DNA from: Terfezia claveryi
Lineage: Eukaryota > Ascomycota > Pezizomycetes > Pezizales > Pezizaceae
Reading direction: 5' to 3'
Assembly: GCA_015179025.1 (NCBI GenBank)
Contig: WHUX01000046.1
Span: forward strand, 295,398 to 359,397
DNA: 64,000 nt
Below, piece by piece: positions 54,526 through 64,000 of the stretch. Under the pieces are notes generated by a model, which was not told where the DNA came from, ran no database searches, and was given only the letters and a program-made list of their open reading frames with translations. Both the position numbers and the translations under genes were made by a program. Every line of letters begins with the position of its first letter. Positions within the stretch are counted from its first letter, which is position 1.

Positions 54526-54615
54526 GCATCAGCAAGAAAAAAGTGGCATCCAGATGCACCACCTAGCATTCGATGTAAGAGCTTACGCAAATGCGTCTGT
54601 GCGTCTTATGCGTCT

Positions 54616-54738
54616 GGACGCCTAGCTGCATTGCAACACAATCAGGATGCCTGGCTGAGTTGAAACACAATCTGGACGCCCGGCTGAGTTGCAATACAAT
54701 CTGTATGCCTGACTGAGTTGCAACATAATCTGGACGCC
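54616..54738. repeat. 29-bp tandem array
   Basis: Units start at 54616, 54645, 54674, 54703 and 54732 (partial), consensus ggacgcctggctgagttgca + acacaatct. Located in the left flank of the fold-back. Confidence 0.85.
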
Positions 54739-54949
54739 ATTGGGGCAACTAAAGCCGTCCAGATGCTGGTTGGCATATTTCAATGTCTGGATATTAGAGT
54801 TGCTTCCCTTGGCATCATCAACCCAATTGATGTTGTTAATGCTATAGCTTTGGGCCCCAAATTGCTCTCGTACAATACACACCCACTCTAACACTAGCCA
54901 GGTGCGTAGCCGCTATTGCAGCCATTCAATATGCATGCAGCAAAAATAT

Positions 54950-56836
54950 CTATTATATTCGCTAATATTTAAATACACAGAAGTATTGAGTAATAGATAT
55001 ATACATAAAACATACACTCGCTACTTCAATCACTCTAACACTCGCTCTAATACTTGCTCCAATAGTCGCTCTAATACTCCCTCCAATACTCGATCTAATA
55101 CTTGCTCTAATACTCGCTCTAATACTCGCCCTAATACTCGCTCCAATACTCGCTCTCATACTTGCTCTATTACTCGCTCTAATGCTCGCTATAATGTGCT
55201 GGGATTTAGAGTGAAGGGAAAATGCATGAGGAAGGGAAGTATATATATAGCAAAACCATAGTTGCCAAGGCCGACTGCTAAGGCCAACAATTTAGACTTT
55301 CCGAAGACAATGAGATAAGGGATAACAAGAGAAGTGGCATGACAGTAATCAATGGCGCTTAGCCCCCTTTCGCCCGCGAGTGCCGTACTATTCAATGCCT
55401 GGCCTAGTAATAGTCATATTGGGAAATCGTAGTCGTGGTATTGAGCTATGTATGAGTTCACGCTTTGTGATATGTTTTGTAGGAATTCATGCATTCGTGG
55501 GCTTATATATATATATGTGAGAAACTCATGCATTTATGGGCTTATATATATATGCGAGAAACTCATACTTTTAGAGACTTATGTATATATATGCGAGAAA
55601 CTTATGCTTTTGGAGACTTATATATATATATGCGAGAAACTCGTGCTTTTGGGGACTTTTATATATATATGCGAGAAACTCATGCATTCGCGGACTTATA
55701 TATATATGCAAGAAACTTGTGCTTTTGGAGACTTATATATATATATGCGAGAAACTAGTGCTTTTGGAGACTTATATATATATATATGAGAAACTCGTGC
55801 TTTTGGGGACTTATATATATATATGCGAGAAACTCATGCTTTTGGAGACTTATATATATATATGCGAGAAACTCGTGCTTTTGGAGACTTATATATATAT
55901 ATGTGAGAAACTCGTGCTTTTGGGGACTTATATATATATATGTGAGAAACTTATGCATTCGCGGGCTTATATATATATGCGAGAAACTCGTGCTTTTGGA
56001 GACTTAAATATATATATGCGAGAAACTCATGCTTTTGAAGACTTATGTATATATATGTGAGAAACTTATGCTTTTGGAGACTTATATATATATATGTGCG
56101 AGAAACTCGTGCTTTTGGAGACATATATATATAAGCCCGCGAATGCATGGATTTCTCACATATATATATATAAGCTAGCGAATGCATAGATTTCTCACAT
56201 ATATATATATAAGCTAGCAAATGCATGGATTTCTTGCATATATATATATAAGTCCCCAAAAGCATGAGTTTCTCGCATATATATATAAGCCCGCAAATGC
56301 ATGAGTTTCTCACATATATATATATAAGCTCGCGAATGTATGAATTCCTATGAAATATATCACAAAGCATGAACTTGTACATATCTCAATACTACGACTA
56401 CGATTTCCCAATATGACTATTACTAGGCCAGGCATTGAATAGTACAGCACCTATAGGCGAAAGGGGGCTGAGCGCCATTGATCACTGTTATGCCACTTCT
56501 CTTGTTATCTCTTATCTCATTGTCTTCGGAAAGTCTAAATTATTGGCCTTAGCAGTCGGCCTTAGCAACTATGGTTTTCCTGTATATATAACTCCCTTTT
56601 CTGCGCATTTTCCCTTCGCTCTATATCCCAGCACATTACAGCAAGCATTAGAGTGAGTAGTAGAGCAAGTATTAGAGTGAGTATTAGAGCGAGTATTAGA
56701 GCGAGTATTAGAGAAGTATTAGAGCAACTATTGGAGCGAGTATTAGAGTGAGTGTTAGGGCGATTAAAGCAGCGAGTGCATGTTTTATGTATATATCTAT
56801 TACTCAATACTTCTGTGTATATAATTCATTAGCAAG
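54950..56836. repeat. Fold-back palindrome with internal satellite arms
   Basis: The outer ends gctaatatttaaatacacag and the inverted ctgtgtatataattcattagc pair. Moving inward, a 12-bp array (cgctctaatact, 55030-55190) pairs with its complement (56640-56760). A unique stretch of about 250 bp (gtgctgggatttagagtgaa ... gcctggcctagtaatagtca) pairs with 56390-56640. The centre is an array of 37-41-bp units (gagaaactcgtgcttttgga + gacttatatatat): about 16 units on the left, about 5 inverted on the right, apex near 56125. Confidence 0.85.
55490..56120. repeat. 37-41-bp tandem array in fold-back left arm
   Basis: About 16 units of gagaaactc(g/a)tgcttttg plus gagactTATATATATATGC. Open frames through it are only translated repeats. 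The right arm has about five units in inverse orientation (56125-56345). Confidence 0.88.
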
Positions 56837-57553
56837 AAAAAAGTGGCATCGGGACGCCAGGTGGTGTCTCCAGGAGACAGGGTTGTCTCTAGTGTCTTTT
56901 GTGTCTTTTATGTCTCCTAGGTGTCTCCTAAGTGTCTCCCATGTGTCTCCTAGTGTCTTCCAGTGTCTCCTGGAGACATTGGGAGACATTCTGCCAATCG
57001 TGGAGACACACCTTGTCTCCAGTGGCAATACTGTCTCTAGAGACACTGGAGACAAACTATTTTCTTTCCTGATGTTATTAGTGAATACAATGGATATTTC
57101 CGCTGCATGCATATTCAGTCGCTGTAATAGAGGCTATGCACCTAGCTGGTATTAGAGGGTCGTATATACAAGCTGGTGCATTGTAGAAGAGAGTGATTGT
57201 GGGCCTTCCGTTAGCAACGCCAGCAGTAGAACCTGTAGCATTGGGGATAAGCAGCCCATTCCATCTTGTGTTTAGGAGGTGCGAGCATCTGCAAAGCACG
57301 TGTGTTGCATCCCAGACATGGGAACACACTTGTATTGCGTTCTAGGAGCAGAAGCACGCTTGTGTTGTGTCCTGGATGCGGGAACACCTGCTAAAGGCAA
57401 GTGTTGCATCCCAAGTGCAGGCGCCAGCTGCTAGTGCGTCCCGACGCACAAGCACCAAGCTTTGGTGTCCTGATCTTGAGTTTTCGTCCTGTACATCCTG
57501 TGCGTCCTATGCGTTCGGACGCACAGGATGCAAACACGATTTCTTGTTGATAG

Positions 57554-57860
57554 ATTAGGAGTAAGAGATACCTGTTTTTGACCATTATCTTATTCAGGCC
57601 ACGATAATCAACATATAACTAAAGGGAGCCATCTGACTTCTTCATTAATAGTACGGAGGCACCTGCTGAGGAGGAGCTATGGTGAATGAAGCTCTTGTTG
57701 AGGTTTTCCTCCAAGTACTTTTTCAGAGCTTCCAGTTCTACCCAGGATATCCCATAGAGAGGTCCATAAGGGGGAGTTTTATCTTCTACCAGTGGAATTG
57801 TATGGTTATATGGTCAGTGGGGGGCAAGCTTTTCTGCAGCTTTTTCTGAGAACAGGTCAA
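57554..57860 (-). pseudogene. pol: D reverse transcriptase, N-terminal part
   Basis: Continues 54525 across the insertion. Minus-strand reading: [36 protein letters not shown] and EENLNKSFIHHSSSSAGAS, with stops. VDYRGLNKIMVKN is near 57590. Homologous to B' 17640-17940. Confidence 0.83.
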
Positions 57861-58620
57861 TGAATTCGTGGTATTCATCTGAAACTATGGATTTCCACTC
57901 CCCCTTAGACTTTGTCTTATTAATTTCTAGGTTTATGTCATATATGGAGAAGGCATACGCCTTTAGCTTGTTCCTTCTAGTAAGGTGGATGAAAGCTCTA
58001 GCTCTAATGAAGTTGATATTCAGGGGTTTTTGGAGTGCGAAGGGGACATCAGGAGCAGGGGAAACAAGGGAAATCGGGGGATTAGTGGTATCGATGTGTG
58101 CAGCCTGGTATACCACCTAAGTTTGGTGGATTACAAGGAGCGGTAATGCACACATACTAGTAATGGTAGCCTTCGGCTCTCCGCAGTATTTTCAGCAGTA
58201 AGAGCTATTAAAATGCAGGGTATAGGAGCCAAAGCTGACTGATATATCGTGCATCCTAAACTATGGGATTCCGAGGACAATTGGATACTTGAGCTTTGTA
58301 ACGAACATAGGGAGGCTTTTGGAGTGGTCCCCAATTTGGGCAGGAGTACATGTGATATTGGTAATGGCTCCAGAAGAGATAGGTCAGCCATCAATGACAT
58401 CGAGGAGGGAGGGGGTTTTGAGCTTAGAGGTGGGTATGGCATACTTACTGATAAAGGCCTGGGCGATGAAGGCAATTCCTGAGGCTTCATAGTCTACGAA
58501 AGCTGATGTGACGAGTGTTTTACCATTGAAGGATATTGTGATAGGTATAACAAAATGCTCACCAAATAGGTGAGACTCGTTTATAGACATAGAAAGAACA
58601 GAAAAAGACAACAAAGACAA
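57861..58620 (-). pseudogene. pol: D protease and linker
   Basis: Minus strand: ESHLFGEHFVIPITISFNGK, then TLVTSAFVDYEASGIAFIAQ, where B's active-site D-C-G-A has become D-Y-E-A (G to E and C to Y, G-to-A changes), so the site is lost. Next comes LDVIDGRPISSGAITNITC-type sequence and the linker PLNINFIRARAFIHLTRRNK. It ends NKTKSKGEWKSIVSDEYHEF, where the Trp that is mutated in B and B' is retained. Confidence 0.84.
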
Positions 58621-58655
58621 GTAACCTAGTGCAGGTCCCTTGCTAGTGTCAGTGA

Positions 58656-59760
58656 CTATACAAGGGACAAGGCTTTTCCCGACTCATCTACCTTTTCGAT
58701 CCTAGATTCGGAGATAGCATGGGCAGCCATCGAGCGGTTTTTGTGGAGGGGACATGCTGTGATAAAATGGTCCCCTTTTCCACATGCTATGCACAGTACA
58801 TTCATTTGGCAGTGATCTCTTTCCTCCTGGGTTAACTGTGGCCTACCTGTGGATAGGTCCATAGGTGTGGCACCACCTGCCATGAGAGAGGGGTTCACAG
58901 GTTTGTTAATGGGCGTGGTGGGTGGTTGGGTATATACTGCTGCTGGGAAGCTTGTTTGGGAGTTCGAGGTTGGGAGAGTTTTTAGGGTAGCTCTGAAGGC
59001 TGCTGTTTGCTGTTCCACCTAGCTGGCTTGCTCAATAAGTTTCTCCAGAGTCTTGGTTGGCAGGTAGTAGACCAGAGTCTTTTTCAGCTCGAAGGTAAGC
59101 CTGTCTTTGAACTAATCGAGCTTGGCTTTGTCATTCCAATTAAGCTCTGCTACTAACCTGGAGAACTCAGTAATATAGGCTGACAGTTCGTTGTGCTTTT
59201 GCTTGAGGTCTCGTAGGGCCCTACTGGCGGTTCCTTTAGGATCCGGGTCTCCAAAGGCTCAGTTCAGGATTACCATTAGTGCTGGGATGTCTACTAGATC
59301 AATCCCCATAGCCTTGACGAAGGGCTGTACCTAGTCCATGGCCTTACTCTCCAGTAGGCCATAGATGTATGATAGCTGGTGGTGGACAGTGGGGAACTTT
59401 GCCGAGTCCCCAGAAAGTTTTATCTGCACAGAGTTTTTCCATGCTTGTAACCGGCCCCGGTCCCCATTAAACTTGGGCAAGGTAGGTAGGTCTTGTGTTT
59501 TCTGGTTTTTTGGACTATTGGTCAGGTCTAAAGCACGAGTCAATCTCTAGATGGTTATCCTGCCCTCTGCTGTATCTTCTCGGAAGAGGGTTATTTTGTC
59601 TTTGGCTTCTTGGATTCGCTTTTTAGCTTTCTGAAGGTCTGCTCCTTATAGTTCGCCAATGGCATAAGTATCTATGAAAATTTTGATCACAGTTCATCAG
59701 TATGCTGATAATTCTGTCAGGTCTGATAGGATCGGAGTCGTCCTCCAGGCTGCTAATCTA
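58656..59760 (-). pseudogene. gag: D gag with zinc knuckle
   Basis: Minus strand: QDLPTLPKFNGDRGRLQAWK, FPTVHHQLSYIYGLLESKAM, then stops. ATPMDLSTGRPQLTQEERDH follows, and one CCHC knuckle CIACGKGDHFITAC (about 58755-58800). It ends ESGKALSLV* at about 58656. TAG stops fall at Trp/Gln positions conserved in B-old. The leader with ccggttggtctgaaagatcc lies at 59780-59820. Confidence 0.88.
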
Positions 59761-59820
59761 TCGGTGGGTAGTGGAATGTTCACAGACATCAAACCGGTTG
59801 GTCTGAAAGATCCAACGTAG

Positions 59821-60034
59821 TGTAATGAGGGCTCTAGGGGACAAGGCGACCAAGAGGTACGCCAGGGTAGTAGCAAGAGGGAATCGCACATGTAGGAGCA
59901 CTACATATGTAATCTGGGGAAAGGCTAAGGTAAGACTCATGTAGGAATGCTATATGTGTGACCAGGGGAAGGCAGAGAAAGGAGGCAAGAGCAAGAGGCA
60001 AAAGAGGTAGAGGGCAAGGGATATGAGACACACT
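59821..60034 (-). repeat. D 5' LTR, first 214 bp
   Basis: Starts TGTAATGAGGGCTCTAGGGG immediately right of the leader (gatccaacgtag) and matches the D 3' LTR and family B. It is cut at 60034 by A4; the last five bases, CACAC (60030-60034), are the expected target copy. The remainder should lie beyond the right end of A4. Confidence 0.88.
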
Positions 60035-60718
60035 GTAATGAATGGTACTAGACAGTATTCATTCGGTACCGTTTATACAATCTATATCCATAGGCACGGA
60101 CGTTTGTGTATTTCGGTTCTGCTGAGGTAAGACCTCAGAAGGGTAAGGAGATTACTATGTGGGACGTTCCCGAAGGGAACAGTAATTAACTGGTGTAATC
60201 TATCTTATATGATTTGTGCTATCTAAGCTATATGATCTTGATCTGATCGGAATATAGGCTTGCTTGCTCTGAAGGCTTGCTAGGTTGCTTCTTTTCTTTC
60301 TTTCTGTGGATTCCAGAGGGAATCCAGTGGCCTGTTTATACTCCTCTGAGATCTGATGACTAAGGAAATAAATACAATAAAGGGTGGCATACCAGAAGGT
60401 AGTGCGCTGTACAAAAGGAGTCATGTGGCCATAGTAATGAGTCACACGCCTTAGACAATGGTCATGTGGCCATACTAATGAGTCACACGCCTTAAACAGA
60501 GGTCACGCGGCCATAATGAGGGTGTCTTCATATGGAAAGTGCCATGGAACTTCCCATGGCAGATTCCGCATGCTATGGACGCTTATAAAGCAATAGGAGG
60601 TGGTAGAAGGCTAGTCCTTCAACCGAGAGGCTTAGTTACATAACATAGTAGTAATATAGGAAATACAAAAGTAAATAATCAATTATATATAAGCAATGAG
60701 ATAACGTTCTCCATTACA
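60035..60718 (-). repeat. A4 3' LTR (subtype II)
   Basis: 684 bp, TGTAATGAATGG...CCATTACA. Subtype II at three of the diagnostic sites (aataggaggtggtagaagg, cttaaacagaggtc, acaatggtc). It is followed by the polypurine side cttccccac on the plus strand. Confidence 0.95.
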
Positions 60719-60746
60719 CTTCCCCACATAGAAGGATTTCCTATCC

Positions 60747-62300
60747 TTACTTCCTTCGCTCTGCCATATTGGTTTCCATACGTCCTAAGATTTGATGCAT
60801 TGTTAATACATTAGCATTAACGTGAATATCCTTAGTATTTCCTTGACTCATGATTCTATCTCGCTCTTGTTGGATGAGAGCTCTGGTCTCATCTCTGGTT
60901 CGTGGTCCTTGTTTTCCTTTAGTCCTTCGACGTCTCTGGAATGTATCTTCCATGCTTCTGGTCGTCCAGAAGTCTTGAAGAATTTCGGTAGTGATATCCT
61001 TGGCATTTACCTAGGAATCATATTTAGGAGTGTATCCTAGCCATCTGACCTTATATTGTCTTTCTCCAGTTCAAAGAGCTGTTCTGAATTCTAATACCTT
61101 TTCAACTTCATAACGATCACCTTGAACTGGTCCTGGTTCCTGAGATTGTCTGTGAGGGAACTGGGTGGGATCGTTTTTGTAGTATGGTTTGAGTTTGCTA
61201 ATATGAAAAGTATTATATATGAGGTGGAGGTCAGGTTGACTGGATAGGTCTAAGCTATAGTTATTACATTTCCGATTACTAGAAATAATGGGAAATGGGC
61301 CTAGCCATTTTGGTTTGAGCTTGGGTGAGACATTCGATAGGTTGATATTTTCTGAGGAAAGTATAACTTATTGTCCGACTGAAAATTTGGCTGTATTAGG
61401 TAGTCGTTTGTTCGCTTGAGATGCTTGAGTCTTCTTGGCGTCATATAGGTTTTTAGACGTTACCTCATGATGTTCATTTACGGGTACATATGCATTAATG
61501 GGGTATGGAAGTATCGATATGCCAAGATGTGCATTAAATCCAAATAGTGTGGAAAAGGGACTATTCTGTCTAGTGGCATTATACCTAGAGTTAAGTTTCA
61601 ACTGTATCTCTGGTAGTTTCTGTAGCCAATCAAATCCTTCGATTTTACAGGCTCTTGCTACTTGTAGAATTTCTTTGTTCACAATTTCCGATTGTCCATC
61701 TGCACTTGGATGATATACGGTGGACGGTTCCAACTTAATTCATTTATTCCTAGCCCAATCTTGAAAGTGCGTTGACATGAAAAGAGTGTCGCAGTCAAAA
61801 ACAATACAAAAAGGGTATCCTATAGTCGGGACTATATGAGTATCAAAGGTAGCAGTACATTGTTCTGCTGTGAAATTATCTGAGACAGGAATAAGAAACT
61901 TGAATCCTGATTGTCTATCAACAATCATCCAAAGTCGTGAAATACAAACTACATGATCTTCTTCAACAGGTATATTCGGGTACAAAATTGAACACTTAGT
62001 AAACACAGGTGCTAACTTAAGAAAATCCATCGATATGTCAGTCCATGGCCTGCTTGGTACATGTAATGGGGTTACGAGTCCAAGTGGCACCTTGTTGGAA
62101 TACTTTGTCCGTTGACAAGTATCATAACTTCTGATATAGTCCTTAGTTGGTTCTGCAAAGGACTGGCAATCATATCGGTCAGTAAGATATTTCATCGTTT
62201 TTTCAATGCCACCATGAGCGGTTGCTTCATGTGTATCTTTAATAACCAATTCGAGATAGTTCTTACCTTCGATGTTAAAGGTAGAGGGCAAGACTAGTCT
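60747..62300 (-). pseudogene. pol: A4 integrase and chromodomain
   Basis: The integrase zinc domain is intact in one frame (KDTHEATAHGGIEKTMKYL ... SYDTCQRTKYSNKVPLGLVT), although the first Cys of the pair is Tyr. First Asp: WTDISMDFLKLAPVF. The second segment has FDCDTLFMSTHFQDW. A stop follows RNK at 61738 (AAT TAA region), then SADGQSEIVNKEI. Chromodomain: QYKVRWLGYTPKYDS with a stop at the following Trp (TGG to TAG). The C-terminus MEDTFQRRRRTKGKQG...MAERRK is at 60953-60747. Confidence 0.88.
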
Positions 62301-63902
62301 CCATTGTCCTTGTCGGTTCTTGACATACAAAAATCCGTCTTTTCTTCTATGATCCTTAGGGTTCACAAAGGTATCATAGTAGTTCTTCCAGATAGGACAT
62401 ACTCTCATGCATGATTGATATGCGGCTTTCATATCTGTTCCTTGGTCAAGCTAGTGTGTGATGAAGTAGTCCTTGTCGTCTTCAAATCCGTCGCTGATAT
62501 GTTTCTCTTCAATGAGCTTGTTGAGGGTCGGTTCGATCCTTGTGTTGAAGTCATTGATGGTGGGTTTCTTCTCCTAACATGTAGAAGCATTATGTCCTGA
62601 GAACTTACAGAAATCACAATGCTGTCTGGAGGTCTTGGTGTCTTGAACGAAAGAGGGTAGATCTTCGTCAATGGCTACTCGCTTTTTAGAACGAGTGGTG
62701 ACGGCGGCGGTGTTGATTGGAATTGCATTGCTACTGCTAGCAGTTGCAGCTAGTTGTTGAGGTGCATTCCATGGTTGTTGTGGAGCAACAGGAGTATTCA
62801 TGATCTCCTGTTCCATTTGTTGGTTGGTCATCTGTTCGGTAGGGTTACTGAACTGAATGCTGGGTTGGAGAGTGGGTTGTGTCGGCTTGTTGGCAATCTA
62901 TCTTTTTGCCCATTCTCCGATTTCCTGGATAGCTTCTTCACGGCTGAGAGCTGGTGGAGGTGGATAAGCTGGCGTTTGTTGTACTGGTGCTAGTTCCTTT
63001 TGAGGCTCATTTGCGGCTAGGATATGCGCAATACGAGTCGTAAGGAATTCCTTCTCCTTCTTAAGAACTGAGGCTGTCAGGTCACAGTTCAAACTGCCAT
63101 GTCCGTGGTGGTTGCAAATTGCACATGTTTTGACGGTGAACATGTGGTTGTTCATGGCGTGGGAGCTGCCATGAACTGGACAGTAAAAATCGCGGCAAAA
63201 GGACCAGTACATCCTTTTGTATTGTTGCCAATTACTATGAGCCAGGTCGATAGCAATTTCTTTCGCTTCTTCAGGAGCGAGGGTATTTTGTTGTGCGTTT
63301 TCAGAAGATGGAGGCCTATATCTTAGTCCAAGAACTGTTAAGGGTTTGTTCTTGTTTATATTGGGTACACGATCATACCTGCTGAAAACTTCTTCCGGTA
63401 TAGTGGATAGAGTCTCATCGTCTGAGGACTCTTCTTCCTTCATCATGTCATATTCGCTTTCTTCATCCTGGATGCCCTCGAAGTATAGACAGAAGATATG
63501 GTGTCCAAGTTCTTCGGCTCTTCCACGACATTTGTTGAAGTCGCAGTCGACATGCTTGAAATTGATAGCTCCGCGAGAAACCATATTGTTCTGAGTAGGG
63601 GTTTCTGGTGAGTGGAAAATTCTTAAAGCGTTGGTAGAGATGTTGCGGTTGTAGGTACGGTTAGGAGGATCGATGCTGTTGGAAATATAATTATCCTCGG
63701 TGGTGGGAGTGTCCAAGTATTTATGCTTTCTTGATAGAGCGTCTGCTATCAAATTTTCCTTTCCTGCGGTATGCTGTATGTCTGTATCAAATTCCATTAG
63801 GTAATCTTGCCATCGCCTCAATTTTTGACTTGTAGGCGTTTGAGTATGGAAGGTTACTAACGGTTTGTGGTCGGTAAGGATAGTGAACTTGTGACCTCTC
63901 AA
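62301..63902 (-). pseudogene. pol: A4 RNase H end and zinc-knuckle tether
   Basis: A single open frame of 334 codons (63902-62898) joins RNase H (LRGHKFTILTDHKPLVTF, ADALSRKHKYLDT) to the tether: VDCDFNKC...LGHHIFC, the acidic patch, FCRDFYCPVHGSSHAMNNH, knuckle 1 CAICNHHGHGSLNC and AYPPPPALSREEAIQEIG. It breaks at a TAG (Trp position) at about 62897. The second knuckle CDFCKFSGHNASTC is at about 62577-62620, followed by DRLIEEKHISD-like and CMRVCPIWKNYYDTF. This copy shows that the extra region is in frame with pol. Confidence 0.87.
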
Positions 63903-64000
63903 TTGTGCTTCAAAAAATTTTAATGAGTCAATAATCGCTAATAATTCCTTTTGAAAGGTAGGATAATTGAGTTGTACTGGATTAAATTTTCTAGAGTGGA
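63903..64000 (-). pseudogene. pol: A4 RNase H, beginning
   Basis: Reads FHSRKFNPVQLNYPTFQKEL and LAIIDSLKFFEAQ on the minus strand, the RNase H segment upstream of LRGHKF. It runs off the right edge. Confidence 0.75.

Larger units (their letters stand above)
54526..57553. mobile_element. 3-kb repeat-rich insertion in D RT
   Basis: Starts gcatcagcaagaaaaaagtg and ends cacgatttcttgttgatag; the ends resemble short terminal inverted repeats (CAGCAAGAAA / CAACAAGAAA). A second copy of agcaagaaaaaagtggcatc lies at 56831. Contents: a 29-bp array, a fold-back palindrome (about 54950-56836), a GTCTC-rich array (56860-57060) and a repeat of about 30 bp (57280-57430). No convincing ORF. The D RT reading joins across it (gtctcttgg | attaggagtaag). 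Class II origin is inferred from the ends. Confidence 0.65.
51125..60034 (-). mobile_element. D chromovirus (diverged family B), decayed
   Basis: A minus-strand element: 3' LTR 51125-51742, PPT 51743-51757, integrase to gag 51900-59760, leader, and truncated 5' LTR 59821-60034 cut by A4. It shares protein order and motifs with B but at clearly lower identity, and A/T content and stop density are high. Its RT is split by a 3-kb insertion (54526-57553). Confidence 0.93.
60035..64000 (-). mobile_element. Family A chromovirus copy 4 (A4), 3' part
   Basis: A minus-strand copy: 3' LTR 60035-60718 (subtype II), then chromodomain, integrase, tether and RNase H up to the right edge. More diverged from A2/A3 than those are from each other, with added C-to-T/G-to-A changes. 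The 5' half lies outside the window. Confidence 0.96.

Noticed and set aside
55490..56120. Regular 37-41-bp repeats considered as a CRISPR array
   Set aside because: The spacers are not unique; the whole unit repeats and is AT-satellite. The context is a fungal transposon, and the array has an inverted partner.
55448..56382. Open frames of 90-160 codons through the fold-back array
   Set aside because: They are translated tandem repeats (IYICEKL type), open in several frames and both strands because the unit has no stop.
57078..57329. 83-codon frame with several Cys and His near 57100-57330
   Set aside because: It overlaps a minisatellite (GTGTTGCATCCCAGA type), and the Cys/His pattern follows the repeat rather than a domain.

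Overview
The window is fungal DNA, most likely a filamentous ascomycete. Short GT..AG introns (about 49-101 nt) interrupt every host gene, the transposons are Ty3/Gypsy chromoviruses, and the older copies carry CpA-to-TpA stop codons of the kind repeat-induced point mutation (RIP) makes. The very intron-rich CPSF-A-like gene (17 introns) would fit an early-branching Pezizomycotina lineage such as Pezizomycetes, but that is inference. About 80% of the window is nested retrotransposon.

Layout. I name four families A, B, C and D (D is a diverged relative of B). Left block, 1-37920: an old minus-strand B element (B-old; 5' LTR 37431-37920, body at 14331-15061 and 1925-5374, 3' end off the window) has been split by three insertions. 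These are A1 (minus, 1-1924, runs off the left edge), A2 (plus, complete, 5375-14330, target duplication CTTCC) and B' (plus, 15062-37417). B' is itself split by C (minus, 18622-34727, duplication CCAGG), and C by A3 (minus, complete, 22478-31449, duplication AAGAA). The nesting is therefore genome > B-old > B' > C > A3.

Middle island, 37921-51124: host DNA with three genes. They are a HAD-family pyrimidine 5'-nucleotidase (Sdt1-like, minus), a TBC-domain Rab GAP with a C-terminal membrane segment (TBC1D20/Gyp8-like, minus) and a 1316-residue MMS1/CPSF-A (DDB1 superfamily) protein (plus). I resolved all exons of the last two with phase-consistent splice sites. The island also holds a 294-bp MITE with TA duplication and a decayed pogo-type transposase.

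Right block, 51125-64000: a heavily mutated D element (minus), split in its reverse transcriptase by a 3-kb repeat-rich insertion that contains a large fold-back palindrome. Its 5' LTR is cut by A4 (minus, runs off the right edge).

Most notable. (1) Family A carries a roughly 200-codon ORF antisense to its leader, whose ATG lies one base from the gag ATG in the opposite direction. (2) Family A Pol has an extra stretch of about 500 residues between RNase H and integrase with two perfect CCHC zinc knuckles and further Cys/His clusters. (3) A2 has LTRs of two different subtypes despite an intact target duplication. (4) The 13-bp spacer between the inverted B' and B-old LTRs is flipped relative to expectation.
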